Shown one piece after another: positions 44,220 through 54,167 of a DNA stretch of 64,000 nucleotides (positions are counted from its first letter, which is position 1; each line of letters starts with the position of its first letter). Below the pieces are notes generated by a model. That model did not search any database. It saw only the letters and a list, made by a program, of their open reading frames with translations, and was not told the origin of the DNA. The translations under genes were made by a program, and so were the position numbers. Origin of the DNA: Pandoraea cepalis (GTDB lineage: Bacteria; Pseudomonadota; Gammaproteobacteria; Burkholderiales; Burkholderiaceae). The stretch spans positions 620,001 to 684,000 of the forward strand of contig NZ_CABPSL010000001.1 of the NCBI RefSeq assembly GCF_902459665.1. Reading direction: 5' to 3'.

Positions 44220-45926
44220 TCAATGCACCAGCATCCCCGTGAGCCAGTAAGCCTGCACCAGCGTCATCACACCGGCGAGCAAGACGAACATCAGGCTGTG
44301 CCAGACGGTGAAGCGGAACAGATCGGCTTCCTTGCCGATCAGGCCGGTGGCCGCGCAAGCCACCGCGATCGATTGCGGGGAAATCATCTTGGCGGTCACG
44401 CCGCCGGTGGTGTTCGCGGCCACGAGTAGCGTGTTCGACACACCGATCTGCTGCGCGGTGGTGCTTTGCAGACTCGCAAACAACGCGTTGGACGACGTGT
44501 CGGAACCGGTCAGGAACACCCCCAGCCAACCGAGCAGCGGCGAGAAGAACGGGAACGCCGCGCCCGTGTGCGCGAGCAACAGCGCAAGCGTCGTCGACAT
44601 GCCCGAATAGTTCATGACGAATGCAAACGCCAGCACGAGACCGATGGCCAGCACGGGCTTCTTCAGCGCCATGACGGTTTCGAAGAAGCTTTTCACACCG
44701 TCGACGGGTTTCATGCGCAGCAGGGCCATCGAGAGCAGTGCCGCAATGAAGATCGCGGTGCCCGTCGCCGAGAGGGCATCCCACTTGAAGATGGCGTCCA
44801 TCGGGGTCGTCTTGGCGACGATGGGCGCGGCCTTGGACACCAGGCGGTCGAGCCCGGCCACGTGCAGCGACGGCACGGTCCACGCCAGCGGGCCTGTTGC
44901 GGCGAACAGTGCCTTGAAGGCGGGCAGGCTCCAGATCGTGACCATGCCGGTCAGGATCAGGAACGGCGACCAGGCACGCAGAACCTGGCCGGCGGAGTAG
45001 GGCGACGCTGTCGCGCCGTGCGCCGATCCGCCACCAAGACCACCGAATCCACCCAGGGCTGCGCTGCCGCCCGACATCGACACGCCGGAATGGGCCCGCG
45101 CGGCGGACGTCTTCGGCTGCCACACCTTCAGGAAGCTGGCGAGGCACACGAGCGAGAACAGCGACGAGATGATGTCCGGCAGTTCCGGTCCGATATAGTT
45201 CGACGAAAAGTACTGCGCGACGGCGAAACTGCCCCCCGCCACAAGCGCGGCAGGCCACGTTTCCTTGACGCCACGCTTGCCGTCCATGATGAACACGAGC
45301 CAGAACGGGACGAAGGCGGAGAGCAGCGGCAGTTGGCGTCCGGCCATTGCGCCGATATGGAACGCGTCGATGCCGCTCACCTGACCCGCCACGATGATCG
45401 GAATGCCCATCGCACCGAAGGCAACGGGCGCGGTGTTGGCGATCAGGCACAGGCCTGCGGCGCGCAGCGGCTCGAAGCCGAGGCCGACGAGCAGCGCGGC
45501 GGTGATGGCCACCGGCGCGCCGAAGCCCGCCGCACCTTCAAGAAACGCGCCGAACGAGAAACCGATCAGCAGCATCTGAAGCCGCTGGTCGTTGGTCAGC
45601 GAGACCACCGAGCTGCGAATGATGTCGAACTGTCCGGTCTTGACGACCACACGATAAAGAAAGACCGCAGTGATGATGATCCAGGCGATGGGCCACAGAC
45701 CGTAAGCAAAGCCATACACGGCGGACATGGCGGCCATTCTGGCCGGCATGCCGAAGTAAGCGACGGCGATGATCAGTGCGATCCCAACGGTCAGCGCGCC
45801 CGCGACATGCGCTTTCATGCGCAGTCCCGCCAGGGCGACAAAGAATACGATGATCGGTAGCGCGGCCATGAGCGCCGCGATCCATAGCGTGCCACCCGGC
45901 ACGTAGTTCTGTACCCACACTTCCAC
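44220..45926 (-). CDS. lldP: L-lactate permease LldP
   Basis: This 568-residue inner-membrane carrier has about 12-14 helices. The match to the LctP/LldP family is clear from [71 protein letters not shown] and [17 protein letters not shown]. It imports lactate, and often glycolate, with protons. The start is GTG, nine bases after GAGGAG. It is the first gene of the lldP-lutABC operon and diverges from the FadR-type regulator with an operator between. Confidence 0.94.
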   Translation of the reverse strand: MEVWVQNYVPGGTLWIAALMAALPIIVFFVALAGLRMKAHVAGALTVGIALIIAVAYFGMPARMAAMSAVYGFAYGLWPIAWIIITAVFLYRVVVKTGQFDIIRSSVVSLTNDQRLQMLLIGFSFGAFLEGAAGFGAPVAITAALLVGLGFEPLRAAGLCLIANTAPVAFGAMGIPIIVAGQVSGIDAFHIGAMAGRQLPLLSAFVPFWLVFIMDGKRGVKETWPAALVAGGSFAVAQYFSSNYIGPELPDIISSLFSLVCLASFLKVWQPKTSAARAHSGVSMSGGSAALGGFGGLGGGSAHGATASPYSAGQVLRAWSPFLILTGMVTIWSLPAFKALFAATGPLAWTVPSLHVAGLDRLVSKAAPIVAKTTPMDAIFKWDALSATGTAIFIAALLSMALLRMKPVDGVKSFFETVMALKKPVLAIGLVLAFAFVMNYSGMSTTLALLLAHTGAAFPFFSPLLGWLGVFLTGSDTSSNALFASLQSTTAQQIGVSNTLLVAANTTGGVTAKMISPQSIAVACAATGLIGKEADLFRFTVWHSLMFVLLAGVMTLVQAYWLTGMLVH

Positions 45927-46081
45927 TTGCGTCTCCTCGATTTGGTGATCGATTGCTATAAGGCTTGGTCAGGCGGTGTCGCCGTGCGCGCGGCCGCGTC
46001 TGAATGGCGGTTGGCACGACGGTTGGCACGGACGTGTCGTCCGGCTGACGCGATGATCGACACCCGTGAAACGTTCGGGCA

Positions 46082-46098
46082 AACTGGTCGTACCAGTT
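46082..46098. promoter_or_regulatory. LldR-type operator AACTGGT-CGT-ACCAGTT
   Basis: A 17-base site has perfect seven-base arms and a three-base centre, matching the FadR/LldR consensus TGGT-N3-ACCA. It lies in the 323-base gap between divergent lldP and lldR. No other feature is clear in that gap. It is almost certainly where the GntR-family regulator binds, with lactate relieving repression as in related systems. Confidence 0.75.
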
Positions 46099-46249
46099 GC
46101 TGTGAATGCGAGCCGACAGGGCAAAATCGCGGCATAGGCAAAACACGCGCCGACGACGCACGCCCAGGCATCGAGGTGCTCGTGTGTCGCAACTTGGGCG
46201 CCGCGTCGGCATCGACGCACGCATCTGTCCGATTGCAGGAGACCTCACC

Positions 46250-46966
46250 GTGAGCGGTCCCACTTTGACCGAGCGCATCACACGCGAACTCGAGACCCGT
46301 TTGATCGAAGGCGTATGGGCGCCAGGCGAGCGCATTCCGTCCGAGCGTGCGCTGGCGCTGTCGCTGGGCGTGGCACGCTCGACGGTGCGCGCCGCGCTTC
46401 AGCGTCTCGTTGCCCGCGGCCTGCTCAAGACGCGCGCCGCGTCGGGCGTTTATGTCTCGGATCGTCTGCAGACGGGGTTGATTTCGCCGTGGCGGCAACT
46501 CGTGAGCGATCATCCGGAATTGCGTCCGGACATGCTCGAGTTTCGCCTGATGCTGGAGGGCACCACCGCCTATCTGGCGGCCGTGCGGGCGACCGATGAA
46601 GATCTTGCGCGCCTGTCCGAACTGGTCGATGGATTGGTCGACGCGCACGAGCGCGGCGACACGGTGCGCGAGTCACGGCTCGACGGTGATTTTCATACGG
46701 CGCTCGCGAACGCGTCGCACAATGCGATGCTTCGACACCTGCAAGGCAGCGTGACCAAGATGCTCCACGAGCACATCTCACTCAACAACTCGGGGCTGTT
46801 CGATCTGCGCGAGCAGGCGTCGGAAACTATCCTCGCGCACCATCTTGCACTGTGGGAGGCCATCCGTACCCGCCAGCCCGAAGCGGCGCGCCGCATCATG
46901 CGCGAGCATATCGGCTTCGTGTGGCGCAAGCTCGAACCGGACTCGCCGGCGCCGATCGTGCCTTGA
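46250..46966 (+). CDS. lldR: FadR-subfamily GntR regulator LldR
   Basis: The 238-residue protein has the GntR winged helix (LTERITRELETRLIEGVWAPGERIPSERALALSLGVARSTVRAALQRLVARGLL) and the all-helical FCD effector domain with the metal-binding histidines in FHTALANASHNAML, HHLALWEAI and REHIGF. Members bind lactate and repress lldP and lactate dehydrogenase genes. The start is GTG at 46250, preceded by AGGAG. An FadR-type operator lies between it and lldP. Confidence 0.88.
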   Translation: MSGPTLTERITRELETRLIEGVWAPGERIPSERALALSLGVARSTVRAALQRLVARGLLKTRAASGVYVSDRLQTGLISPWRQLVSDHPELRPDMLEFRLMLEGTTAYLAAVRATDEDLARLSELVDGLVDAHERGDTVRESRLDGDFHTALANASHNAMLRHLQGSVTKMLHEHISLNNSGLFDLREQASETILAHHLALWEAIRTRQPEAARRIMREHIGFVWRKLEPDSPAPIVP

Positions 46967-47027
46967 GCTTGCCGGGTTCGTCCGTCGGTTTTGGTAGGAT
47001 GCGGACTTTGCCACGCCATCCCCCATC

Positions 47028-49586
47028 GTGAAGCGCCCGATTTCGTCGCTGTTCTCGTCGCTGTTGCATGCCGTCGCCCAGACGGGCCGGCATGGTCTGC
47101 GTCTCGCGCAACCCCTGAAGCCGTATGCGGCCCGTGCGTGGTTTCACGTGCGTCACCCCACGCGCCGGGGCGTGCTCATCGCCGTCGCGGCGCTGCCGTG
47201 CCTGCTTGTCGCGTACACGTTGATCCTGATTCCATTCACGCCGAGCATCCGCGACATCCGGCGCGCCAGGATCGACCGACCGGCGCAGGTGCTGTCGGCC
47301 GACGGCAAGCTGCTTGCCGAATTCCGGCCGGCGAACCGTGAATGGGTGCCGTTGAAAGACGTATCTCCGAACGTCGTCAAGGCACTGGTTGCGACGGAAG
47401 ACCACCGCTTTTACGAGCATCATGGCATCGACCTGAAGCGCACCGCATCGGCGGCGCTGCACACGTTCTCCGGCGACCGGCAGGGCGGGTCGACCCTCAC
47501 GCAGCAGCTCGCGCGCAATCTGTATCCGGACGAGATCGGCCGGGCGCCCACGCTCACGCGCAAGCTCAAGGAAGCGATCACCGCTCTGAAAATCGAAGCG
47601 CTTTACACCAAGCCTGAGATTCTCGAGACATACCTGAACACGGTGCCGTTCCTGTACAACGCGTACGGTATCGAGATGGCCGCGCGCACGTACTTCGACA
47701 AGTCGGCCGACCAGCTCGATTTGCTCGAAGCCGCCACGCTCGTCGGCATGCTCAAGGGCAACAGCTATTACAACCCGGTGATCAACCCGGAGCGTGCGCT
47801 GCAACGTCGCAATACCGTGCTCGCCCAGATGGTCAAGTTCGGAGGGCTCGATGCGTCGAAGCTCCCCGCGTTGCAGAAACGCCCGCTGCGCATCAACTTC
47901 GAACGGCAGACCGAGGAGCCCGGGCCCGCACCGCACTTTGCCCAGCAATTGCGCAAGTGGTTGATCGGCTGGGCCGATCGTCACGATTACAACATTTATT
48001 CCGACGGCCTCGTCGTGCATACGACCATCGACTCGCGCTTGCAGACGATGGCCACGCAGGCGCTCACCCATCAGGCCAATCAACTTCAGAGCATTGCCGA
48101 CGCGAACTGGTCGGCACGCGGTGGCTGGCGCGACAGCGCGGCGCTGGTGCATGCGTTCGTGCGCGAATCGGCGGAGTATCGCAACGCGGTGGCGGGAGGA
48201 GAGGCGCCGGACGCGGCGATGAAGCGCCTGCTCGCCGACAAGACGTTCATGCAGAATCTGCGCGCGACGAAGATCCGGGTGCAAGCCGGTTTTCTGGCGC
48301 TCGATCCGCGCACGGGTGAAATTCGCGCATGGGTCGGCAGCCGCGACTTTATGACCGATCCCTTCGATCACGTTCAGCAGGCGCGGCGGCAGCCGGGGTC
48401 GACATTCAAGGCCTTCGTGTATGGCGCCGCGTTCGTCAAGGGCAGAACGCCGGATGACACCATCGTCGACCAGGTCGTCGACATTCCGCTTGCGGGCGGC
48501 GAGATCTGGCGACCGAGCGACGACACCGCGCCGACCAACAAGCCCATGACGTTGCGCGACGCGCTGGCGCAGTCGCGCAACACCGTCACGGCACAACTGA
48601 TGCAGGACGTGGGGCCGTCGCGTGTGGCCGGCCTGGCGCGGGCAATGGGCGTGCGCGAGAGCAAGCTCGATCCGGTGCCGTCGCTGGCGCTCGGCACGAG
48701 CCCGGTCTCACTCAAGGAGATGGTGAGCGCATACGGCACCATCGCGGATGGCGGAGAGTATCGCGAGCCGACGATGGTCACCGAGATCACGAACAGCGAC
48801 GGTGACGTGCTCGCCACGTTCTCACCCGCGCGCGCCGAGCGAGCGCTTTCCGTGAACGACGACTACACGTTGCTCGATACGCTGCGGGGAGTCATCAATC
48901 GCGGCACGGGCACTGCGATTCGCACACGTTTCGGCATTCGCGCCGATGTGGCGGGCAAGACAGGCACGACGCAAGACAATGCCGATGGCTGGTTCATTCT
49001 CATGCAGCCCCAGTTGGTGGCGGGGGCGTGGGTCGGCTTCAACGACAGTCGCGTGACGCTGCGCAGCGATTACTGGGGGCAGGGCGCGCACAGCGCGTTG
49101 CCGATCGTCGGCGACGTGTTCTCGCGCGCCTTGCGCTCGAAGGTGATCGATGCGAATGCGAAGTTCGAAGCGCCGGATAACCACCATTGGTACAGCGACG
49201 GGTGGACGCGCGTCTCGGATTGGGTGACGGGGCTGTTCACGAAGGCGCCCGAACCGGCGCACAAGGCGAAAGCCCCGGTGAAGCGTGCGGCGCCTGCGCC
49301 CGCTTCCGCGGACGCCACGCCCGCCACCGCGAGCGATAGCGGGCCGCTGCCGGTGCCGGTCGCGTCGGCCGTGCTGGCGCAGCCCGAGTCAGGTCTGCCC
49401 GCGAGCACGCCATATAGCACCACGATTCCGGGCGTGCCGGGCGAGTGGAACGGCCCGGGCGCGGCGTCGTCGAACGGTGCAACCACGCCCTCCGGTTCGG
49501 CGGGCGGCATGCCGTCACCCCAGTCCGTGATGCCGTTGCCTGCTGCACCCAACCCCGTTTCGCCGGCTTCCACCGTCGCGCACTAA
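47028..49586 (+). CDS. Class A penicillin-binding protein (PBP1A type transglycosylase/transpeptidase)
   Basis: This 852-residue bifunctional peptidoglycan synthase has a cytoplasmic N-terminus, one membrane helix (about 48-70) and the GT51 domain with catalytic Glu124 in EDHRFYEHHGID and GGSTLTQQLARNLYP. The transpeptidase domain has Ser458-Thr-Phe-Lys461, Ser516-Arg-Asn518 and Lys644-Thr-Gly. The last 100 residues are a low-complexity Ala/Pro/Ser tail. The start is GTG without an obvious ribosome site, but the frame and domain start agree. It belongs to the penicillin-binding protein 1A/1C group. It is monocistronic, with a hairpin after the stop. Confidence 0.92.
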   Translation: MKRPISSLFSSLLHAVAQTGRHGLRLAQPLKPYAARAWFHVRHPTRRGVLIAVAALPCLLVAYTLILIPFTPSIRDIRRARIDRPAQVLSADGKLLAEFRPANREWVPLKDVSPNVVKALVATEDHRFYEHHGIDLKRTASAALHTFSGDRQGGSTLTQQLARNLYPDEIGRAPTLTRKLKEAITALKIEALYTKPEILETYLNTVPFLYNAYGIEMAARTYFDKSADQLDLLEAATLVGMLKGNSYYNPVINPERALQRRNTVLAQMVKFGGLDASKLPALQKRPLRINFERQTEEPGPAPHFAQQLRKWLIGWADRHDYNIYSDGLVVHTTIDSRLQTMATQALTHQANQLQSIADANWSARGGWRDSAALVHAFVRESAEYRNAVAGGEAPDAAMKRLLADKTFMQNLRATKIRVQAGFLALDPRTGEIRAWVGSRDFMTDPFDHVQQARRQPGSTFKAFVYGAAFVKGRTPDDTIVDQVVDIPLAGGEIWRPSDDTAPTNKPMTLRDALAQSRNTVTAQLMQDVGPSRVAGLARAMGVRESKLDPVPSLALGTSPVSLKEMVSAYGTIADGGEYREPTMVTEITNSDGDVLATFSPARAERALSVNDDYTLLDTLRGVINRGTGTAIRTRFGIRADVAGKTGTTQDNADGWFILMQPQLVAGAWVGFNDSRVTLRSDYWGQGAHSALPIVGDVFSRALRSKVIDANAKFEAPDNHHWYSDGWTRVSDWVTGLFTKAPEPAHKAKAPVKRAAPAPASADATPATASDSGPLPVPVASAVLAQPESGLPASTPYSTTIPGVPGEWNGPGAASSNGATTPSGSAGGMPSPQSVMPLPAAPNPVSPASTVAH

Positions 49587-49587
49587 G

Positions 49588-49633
49588 CGGCGACCAAAGG
49601 GCTCGGATAGGGCGTGCCGCCCGGTGGTCGCCG
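49588..49633 (+). terminator. Hairpin terminator after the penicillin-binding protein gene
   Basis: CGGCGACCA (49588-49596) pairs with TGGTCGCCG (49625-49633), enclosing a GC-rich loop that can fold further. GGCGGATTTTCC follows, giving a short T-run. Confidence 0.5.
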
Positions 49634-49756
49634 GGCGGATTTTCCATAACAGTTATGCAACATTCTCATGACCGGTGGGTCATGGCATGCGTTATATTCA
49701 TTCGTATATAGCGGTGGTGCAGGCGCTCGCCGCAACATCGGACGGAGACGCGGGCC

Positions 49757-50668
49757 ATGTTCATTCGGCAGTTGAGTTATCTCGTGGCGCTATCGCAGGC
49801 GCAGCACTTCCGGCGCGCGGCGGCGTTGTGCAACGTGTCCCAGCCAACCCTATCCGGTGCGATCCGAAGTATCGAAGAGGAGTTCGGATTGCCCATCGTA
49901 CGACGCGGACGTCGCTTCGAAGGGTTCACTCCGGAAGGGGAGCGCGTGCTTGCCTGGGCGCGTCAGGTGCTGGCCGATTGTGAGGGCTTGCGGCAGGAGG
50001 TGAGCGCCAGTCGGCGCGAAGTCACCGGGTGCTTGCGCGTCGGCGCGATTCCCACCGCATTGCCGCTCGTGCCGCTGCTCACCGATGCCTGTCTGCGCGA
50101 CTTCTCCGGCATGCGTCATGAGGTCTTCACGCTCTCGGCAACGCAGGCACTGCGCCAGCTATCCGAACTCGATCTGGATGTCGGGTTGAGCTATCTCGAC
50201 GACCCGCGGTTGCGCGAGTTCGACACCGTCCCCTTGTTCCGCGAACGCTATGTGTTGATCGCGCGCGACGCATCGATACTGGCCGGACGCTCGTCGCTGT
50301 CGTGGCATGAGGCGGCGAAACTGCCGTTGTGTCTGCTCACGGGCAATATGCAATGCCGCCAAGGGATCGACGCGGCGCTCGCGCGTGCGGGCACGTCGGC
50401 GTTGCCGCGCGTGGAGACGGATTCGCTCATGGCGTTGTATGCCCACGTGCGATGCGCGGGGCTCTTCAGCATCGTGCCGCATAGCGTGCTGTGCCTGGCG
50501 GAAATGCGCGATGAGCTGCACGCGGTGCCATTGCAGCCGGCGTTGCATCGTGAGATCGGTCTGATCCTGCGCGTACGACAGCCGCGTCCGCCCTTGCTCG
50601 AAGCCGCCATAGCTGCCTTCCGCTCGGTCAATTTGCAAGCGCGGCTGGATGCGCTGTTGCCGGTCTGA
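49757..50668 (+). CDS. LysR-family regulator upstream of formate dehydrogenase
   Basis: The 303-residue protein opens MFIRQLSYLVALSQAQHF, then SQPTLSGAIRSIEEEFGLPIVRRG, the LysR helix-turn-helix. A type 2 periplasmic-binding-fold domain follows with LGSLR-type start VTGCLRVGAIPTALPLV. It lies 175 bases ahead of the formate dehydrogenase gene on the same strand. LysR genes of this branch accompany formate dehydrogenases in Burkholderiales, so control of fdh by formate is a good guess. Confidence 0.87.
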   Translation: MFIRQLSYLVALSQAQHFRRAAALCNVSQPTLSGAIRSIEEEFGLPIVRRGRRFEGFTPEGERVLAWARQVLADCEGLRQEVSASRREVTGCLRVGAIPTALPLVPLLTDACLRDFSGMRHEVFTLSATQALRQLSELDLDVGLSYLDDPRLREFDTVPLFRERYVLIARDASILAGRSSLSWHEAAKLPLCLLTGNMQCRQGIDAALARAGTSALPRVETDSLMALYAHVRCAGLFSIVPHSVLCLAEMRDELHAVPLQPALHREIGLILRVRQPRPPLLEAAIAAFRSVNLQARLDALLPV

Positions 50669-50843
50669 CGACGCGCCCGCCCCCCCCTTTGCGCTCGATC
50701 TGATAGGTCGGGCCGATCAACCGATCGGCAGGAACGATTTTCCAGGCGCGCCTGAGACGCCGATGATTGGTCTCAATGCAGCGACGCTGTCATGCGTTGC
50801 CGATGCAGACTGCTGACCCATAACCTTTCAGGAGCGAGACATC

Positions 50844-52049
50844 ATGGCCAAGATTGTGTGTGTACTGTACGACGACCCCGTCACCGGATACCCGAAAACC
50901 TACGCCCGCGACGACCTACCCAAGATCGAGTGCTACCCGGATGGCCAGTCTCTGCCGACGCCGCGTGGCATCGACTTTGCACCCGGGGCCCTGCTCGGCA
51001 GTGTGTCGGGCGAGCTGGGCCTTCGTCGATACCTTGAATCGAACGGCCACCAACTCGTGGTGACCTCGAGCAAGGATGGCGACGACAGCGTGCTCGATCG
51101 AGAATTGGCCGACGCCGAAATCGTGATCTCACAACCGTTCTGGCCCGCCTACATGACGGCCGAGCGCATCAAGCGCGCGAAGAAGTTGAAGATGATCGTG
51201 ACCGCAGGCATCGGCTCGGACCATACCGATTTGCAGGCCGCCATGGAACACGGCATCACGGTTGCGGAAGTGACGTACTGCAACAGCAACAGCGTTGCCG
51301 AACACGTGATGATGACGACGCTCGCGCTCGTGCGTAATTACCTGCCGTCGTATCAATGGGTGCTAAAGGGCGGCTGGAACATCGCCGATTGCGTGTCGCG
51401 TTCGTACGATCTGGAAGGCATGCACGTGGGAACGGTCGCGGCCGGCCGAATCGGTTTGCGTGTGTTGCGTCTGATGAGGCCGTTCGGCACACATCTGCAC
51501 TATCTCGATCGTCACCGCCTGCCGGTGTCTGTCGAGAAGGAGCTGAACCTCACGTACCACTCGAGTCTCGAGAGCCTTGCAAAGGTTTGCGACGTGGTGA
51601 CGCTGAACTGTCCGTTGCATCCGGAAACGGAGCACATGATCAACGCCGATAGTTTGAAGCACTTCAAACGTGGCGCCTATCTGATCAATACGGCACGCGG
51701 CAAGCTCTGCGATCGCGATGCCGTGGCGGCCGCGCTGGAGAGCGGACAGCTCGCGGGTTATGGCGGGGACGTGTGGTTTGCGCAACCGGCGCCGGCGGAT
51801 CATCCGTGGCGACAAATGCCGCATCACGGCATGACGCCGCACATCTCCGGCACGAGCCTCTCCGCGCAAACGCGCTACGCCGCCGGGACTCGCGAAATTC
51901 TGGAATGCTATTTGGAGAACCGTCCAATTCGCAACGAGTATCTGATCGTGCAGGGCGGCAAGCTCGCCGGGGTGGGCGCGCATTCTTACAGTGCCGGTAA
52001 TGCCACGGGCGGATCTGAGGAGGCGGCGCGCTTCAAGACGTCGGCCTGA
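50844..52049 (+). CDS. fdh: NAD-dependent formate dehydrogenase
   Basis: This 401-residue metal-free formate dehydrogenase oxidises formate to CO2 with NAD+. It is nearly colinear with the Pseudomonas sp. 101 enzyme. Ile123, Asn147, Arg285, Gln314 and His333 correspond to that enzyme's catalytic residues (one higher because Met is counted). The dinucleotide motif is AAGRIG at 199-204. Asp222 after the second strand indicates NAD+ rather than NADP+ preference. A ribosome site (AGGAG) precedes the start. It may support formate detoxification and NADH supply. Confidence 0.95.
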   Translation: MAKIVCVLYDDPVTGYPKTYARDDLPKIECYPDGQSLPTPRGIDFAPGALLGSVSGELGLRRYLESNGHQLVVTSSKDGDDSVLDRELADAEIVISQPFWPAYMTAERIKRAKKLKMIVTAGIGSDHTDLQAAMEHGITVAEVTYCNSNSVAEHVMMTTLALVRNYLPSYQWVLKGGWNIADCVSRSYDLEGMHVGTVAAGRIGLRVLRLMRPFGTHLHYLDRHRLPVSVEKELNLTYHSSLESLAKVCDVVTLNCPLHPETEHMINADSLKHFKRGAYLINTARGKLCDRDAVAAALESGQLAGYGGDVWFAQPAPADHPWRQMPHHGMTPHISGTSLSAQTRYAAGTREILECYLENRPIRNEYLIVQGGKLAGVGAHSYSAGNATGGSEEAARFKTSA

Positions 52050-52100
52050 CGTCGGCATCGGGTGGGCCGACGCGGCCTCGTCCATGCGGTAACGCCCGCC

Positions 52101-52130
52101 CCGCCGGATCGTCCGTCAGACGTCCGGCGG
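52101..52130. terminator. Hairpin between fdh and the convergent GST gene
   Basis: CCGCCGGA (52101-52108) and TCCGGCGG (52123-52130) form an eight-base-pair stem in the 165-base gap between convergent genes. No T-run follows, so the strength is uncertain. Confidence 0.45.
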
Positions 52131-52214
52131 GCGCGTGACGGCTTCGCGCCGCTTAGCGCCAACTCACATTCGCAGGCCGATCGTCGCATCGACATTCCGG
52201 CCTGATCCGGGTGC

Positions 52215-52934
52215 TCAGGCGGAGCGCTTCGGAATGTCGAGGCCTCGAATCACGGCGGGACGCGCAACGAATGCGTCGAGCGCGCGTCGCACGTGCTTGA
52301 ACTGGTCGAAGCTGACCAGCTCCCCCGCCTCGTAGAAGCCGACGAGGTTTCTCACCCACGGGAACGTGGCGATATCGGCAATCGTGTACTCGTCTCCCAT
52401 GATCCACCGGTGTGTCGCCAGGCGCGCGTCGAGCACGGCAAGCAGGCGCTTCGCTTCGTTCACGTACCGGTCGCGCGGACGCTTGTCTTCGAAGTCCTTG
52501 CCCGCGAACTTGTGGAAGAAGCCGACCTGACCGAACATCGGCCCCACACCCCCCATCTGGAACATCACCCATTGCAGCGTTTCGTAACGCGCGGCCGGAT
52601 CGGCGGGCAGCAGCTTGCCGGTCTTCTCGGCGAGATACCAGAGAATCGCGCCCGACTCGAACAGCGGCATCGGCTTGCCGTCGGGGCCATTGGGATCGAG
52701 GATCGCGGGAATCTTGTTGTTGGGGTTGAGCGCGAGAAACTCGGTCGAGAGTTGGTCGTCGGTCGAGAAGTTCACCAGGTGCACTTCGTAAGGCAGCCCG
52801 ATTTCTTCGAGCATGATCGAGGCCTTCACGCCGTTGGGGGTGGGCAGCGAATACAGTTGCAGACGCTCGGGGTGCGCGGCAGGCCACTTGCGCGTGATGG
52901 GAAACTGGGACAGATCGGCGGATAGATCGGACAT
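52215..52934 (-). CDS. Glutathione S-transferase, YfcG/YghU-like
   Basis: This 239-residue GST-fold protein has the N-terminal domain LQLYSLPTPNGVKASIMLEEIGLPYEVHLVNF and NPNNKIPAILDPNG, followed by FESGAILWYLAEKTGKLLP, the nu-class (YfcG/YghU) pattern where TPNG replaces the usual catalytic Ser or Tyr. Such proteins have disulfide-bond reductase activity with glutathione. The C-terminal helical domain has EYTIADIATFPWVRNL. It diverges from the LysR gene at 53118 and converges with fdh. Confidence 0.9.
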   Translation of the reverse strand: MSDLSADLSQFPITRKWPAAHPERLQLYSLPTPNGVKASIMLEEIGLPYEVHLVNFSTDDQLSTEFLALNPNNKIPAILDPNGPDGKPMPLFESGAILWYLAEKTGKLLPADPAARYETLQWVMFQMGGVGPMFGQVGFFHKFAGKDFEDKRPRDRYVNEAKRLLAVLDARLATHRWIMGDEYTIADIATFPWVRNLVGFYEAGELVSFDQFKHVRRALDAFVARPAVIRGLDIPKRSA

Positions 52935-53117
52935 GAGGATCGATGCGTTCGTGTTGGAGCGACGCGCAGCGCCGCGGGACGACCAATATACCGCCAAGTC
53001 GCCAGGCTTGCCGGGCGCGGTGGCGTCGGGCTTTTCCGGTAGACTGCTCGCACTTTGACCCGTCGCGCGGAGGCTGTCTGCGCAGGCGAGACACGAAGCA
53101 CCTTCCTCGGCCAGACC

Positions 53118-54011
53118 ATGGAACTCAGGCATCTTCGATATTTCATTGCGGTGGCAGAGCAGTTGAGCGTGCGCGCGGCGTCCGAAATTCTGCATGTGAC
53201 GCAACCGGCCGTCTCCCGGCAGATCCGGGATCTCGAAGAGACCATCGGGGCGGCGCTCTTCACGCGCACGGCGCGCGGCCTCGTGCTGACCGCTGCCGGA
53301 ACGGCCTATCTCGCTGAAGCCCGTGACATCCTCGCCCGTGTCGAAAGCGCGAACCGTACCGCACGGCGCCTCGCGTCGGGCGTCACCGGCCGGTTGCGCA
53401 TCGGCTTTGTCGAGAACGCTTCCTGGGACGGTCTGGTGCCCGCCGCCTTCAATGCCTTTCAACGCGCCACGCCAGACGTGGCGCTCGAACTGATACCGAT
53501 GAACACGCCCGAGCAGCTCGACGCCATCGCGGCTGGTACGCTGGACGGCGGGTTTTGTTATCGTTTCGGCGCGTTGCGCGAAGGATGCGCCGAGGTGCCC
53601 CTGCTCGAACACGATGTCGTCCTCGCGGTGCCGGCAGACTGGCCGTTGGGGCGCGAGGGAGACGTGGACATCGCGTCGCTTCGCGCGCACCCCTTCGTGG
53701 CCTTTCCGCGCGCGGTTTATCCCGCGTACTACGATCGTTTGATCGCCGCATGCGCCGAGCGTGGCTTGACGCTCGACATTCGTCAGGAAGTGTCGACCGA
53801 GGCGGCGATCCTGTCGCTGGTGTCTGCGGGTGTCGGGCTGGCGATCGTCAACGATGCGAACCGCGACCGGCCGCCGGCCCGCGTGCGCTTCGCCGCCATC
53901 CGCGATCTCTCGGTGCGATTGCCATTGGCCTTCTGCCACTCGGCCCAGCATCCGCCACAGCCCGCCCTGCAACGGTTCATCGAGCAGTTGGCGACCGTTC
54001 AGGCTGCTTGA
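53118..54011 (+). CDS. LysR-family transcriptional regulator
   Basis: The 297-residue protein starts MELRHLRYFIAVAEQLSVRAASEILHVTQPAVSRQI, a classic LysR helix-turn-helix, and continues with the effector domain from GRLRIGFVENASWD. It lies between a divergent GST gene and the deacylase/MFS/hydrolase genes at 54168-57555 on its own strand. Either side could be its target; the 157-base gap on the downstream side makes the deacylase operon the better guess. Confidence 0.88.
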   Translation: MELRHLRYFIAVAEQLSVRAASEILHVTQPAVSRQIRDLEETIGAALFTRTARGLVLTAAGTAYLAEARDILARVESANRTARRLASGVTGRLRIGFVENASWDGLVPAAFNAFQRATPDVALELIPMNTPEQLDAIAAGTLDGGFCYRFGALREGCAEVPLLEHDVVLAVPADWPLGREGDVDIASLRAHPFVAFPRAVYPAYYDRLIAACAERGLTLDIRQEVSTEAAILSLVSAGVGLAIVNDANRDRPPARVRFAAIRDLSVRLPLAFCHSAQHPPQPALQRFIEQLATVQAA

Positions 54012-54167
54012 CGACCACGGGGACCACGAAATGCGGCGGCAACCGCCGCGGCTTCGGGCGATGCGTTTGAGGCATCACCCAGGTCAATGAACGGCATTGG
54101 TCAAGCATTTTTGCGTCTGCGATAGTGAATTCACCCTAGGCGTCGCCTGGCTTTTCACTCTCTCGTC

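Noticed and set aside
46896-48596. Long minus-strand open frame opposite the penicillin-binding protein
   Set aside because: Antisense of a gene with intact catalytic motifs; no ribosome site or domain.
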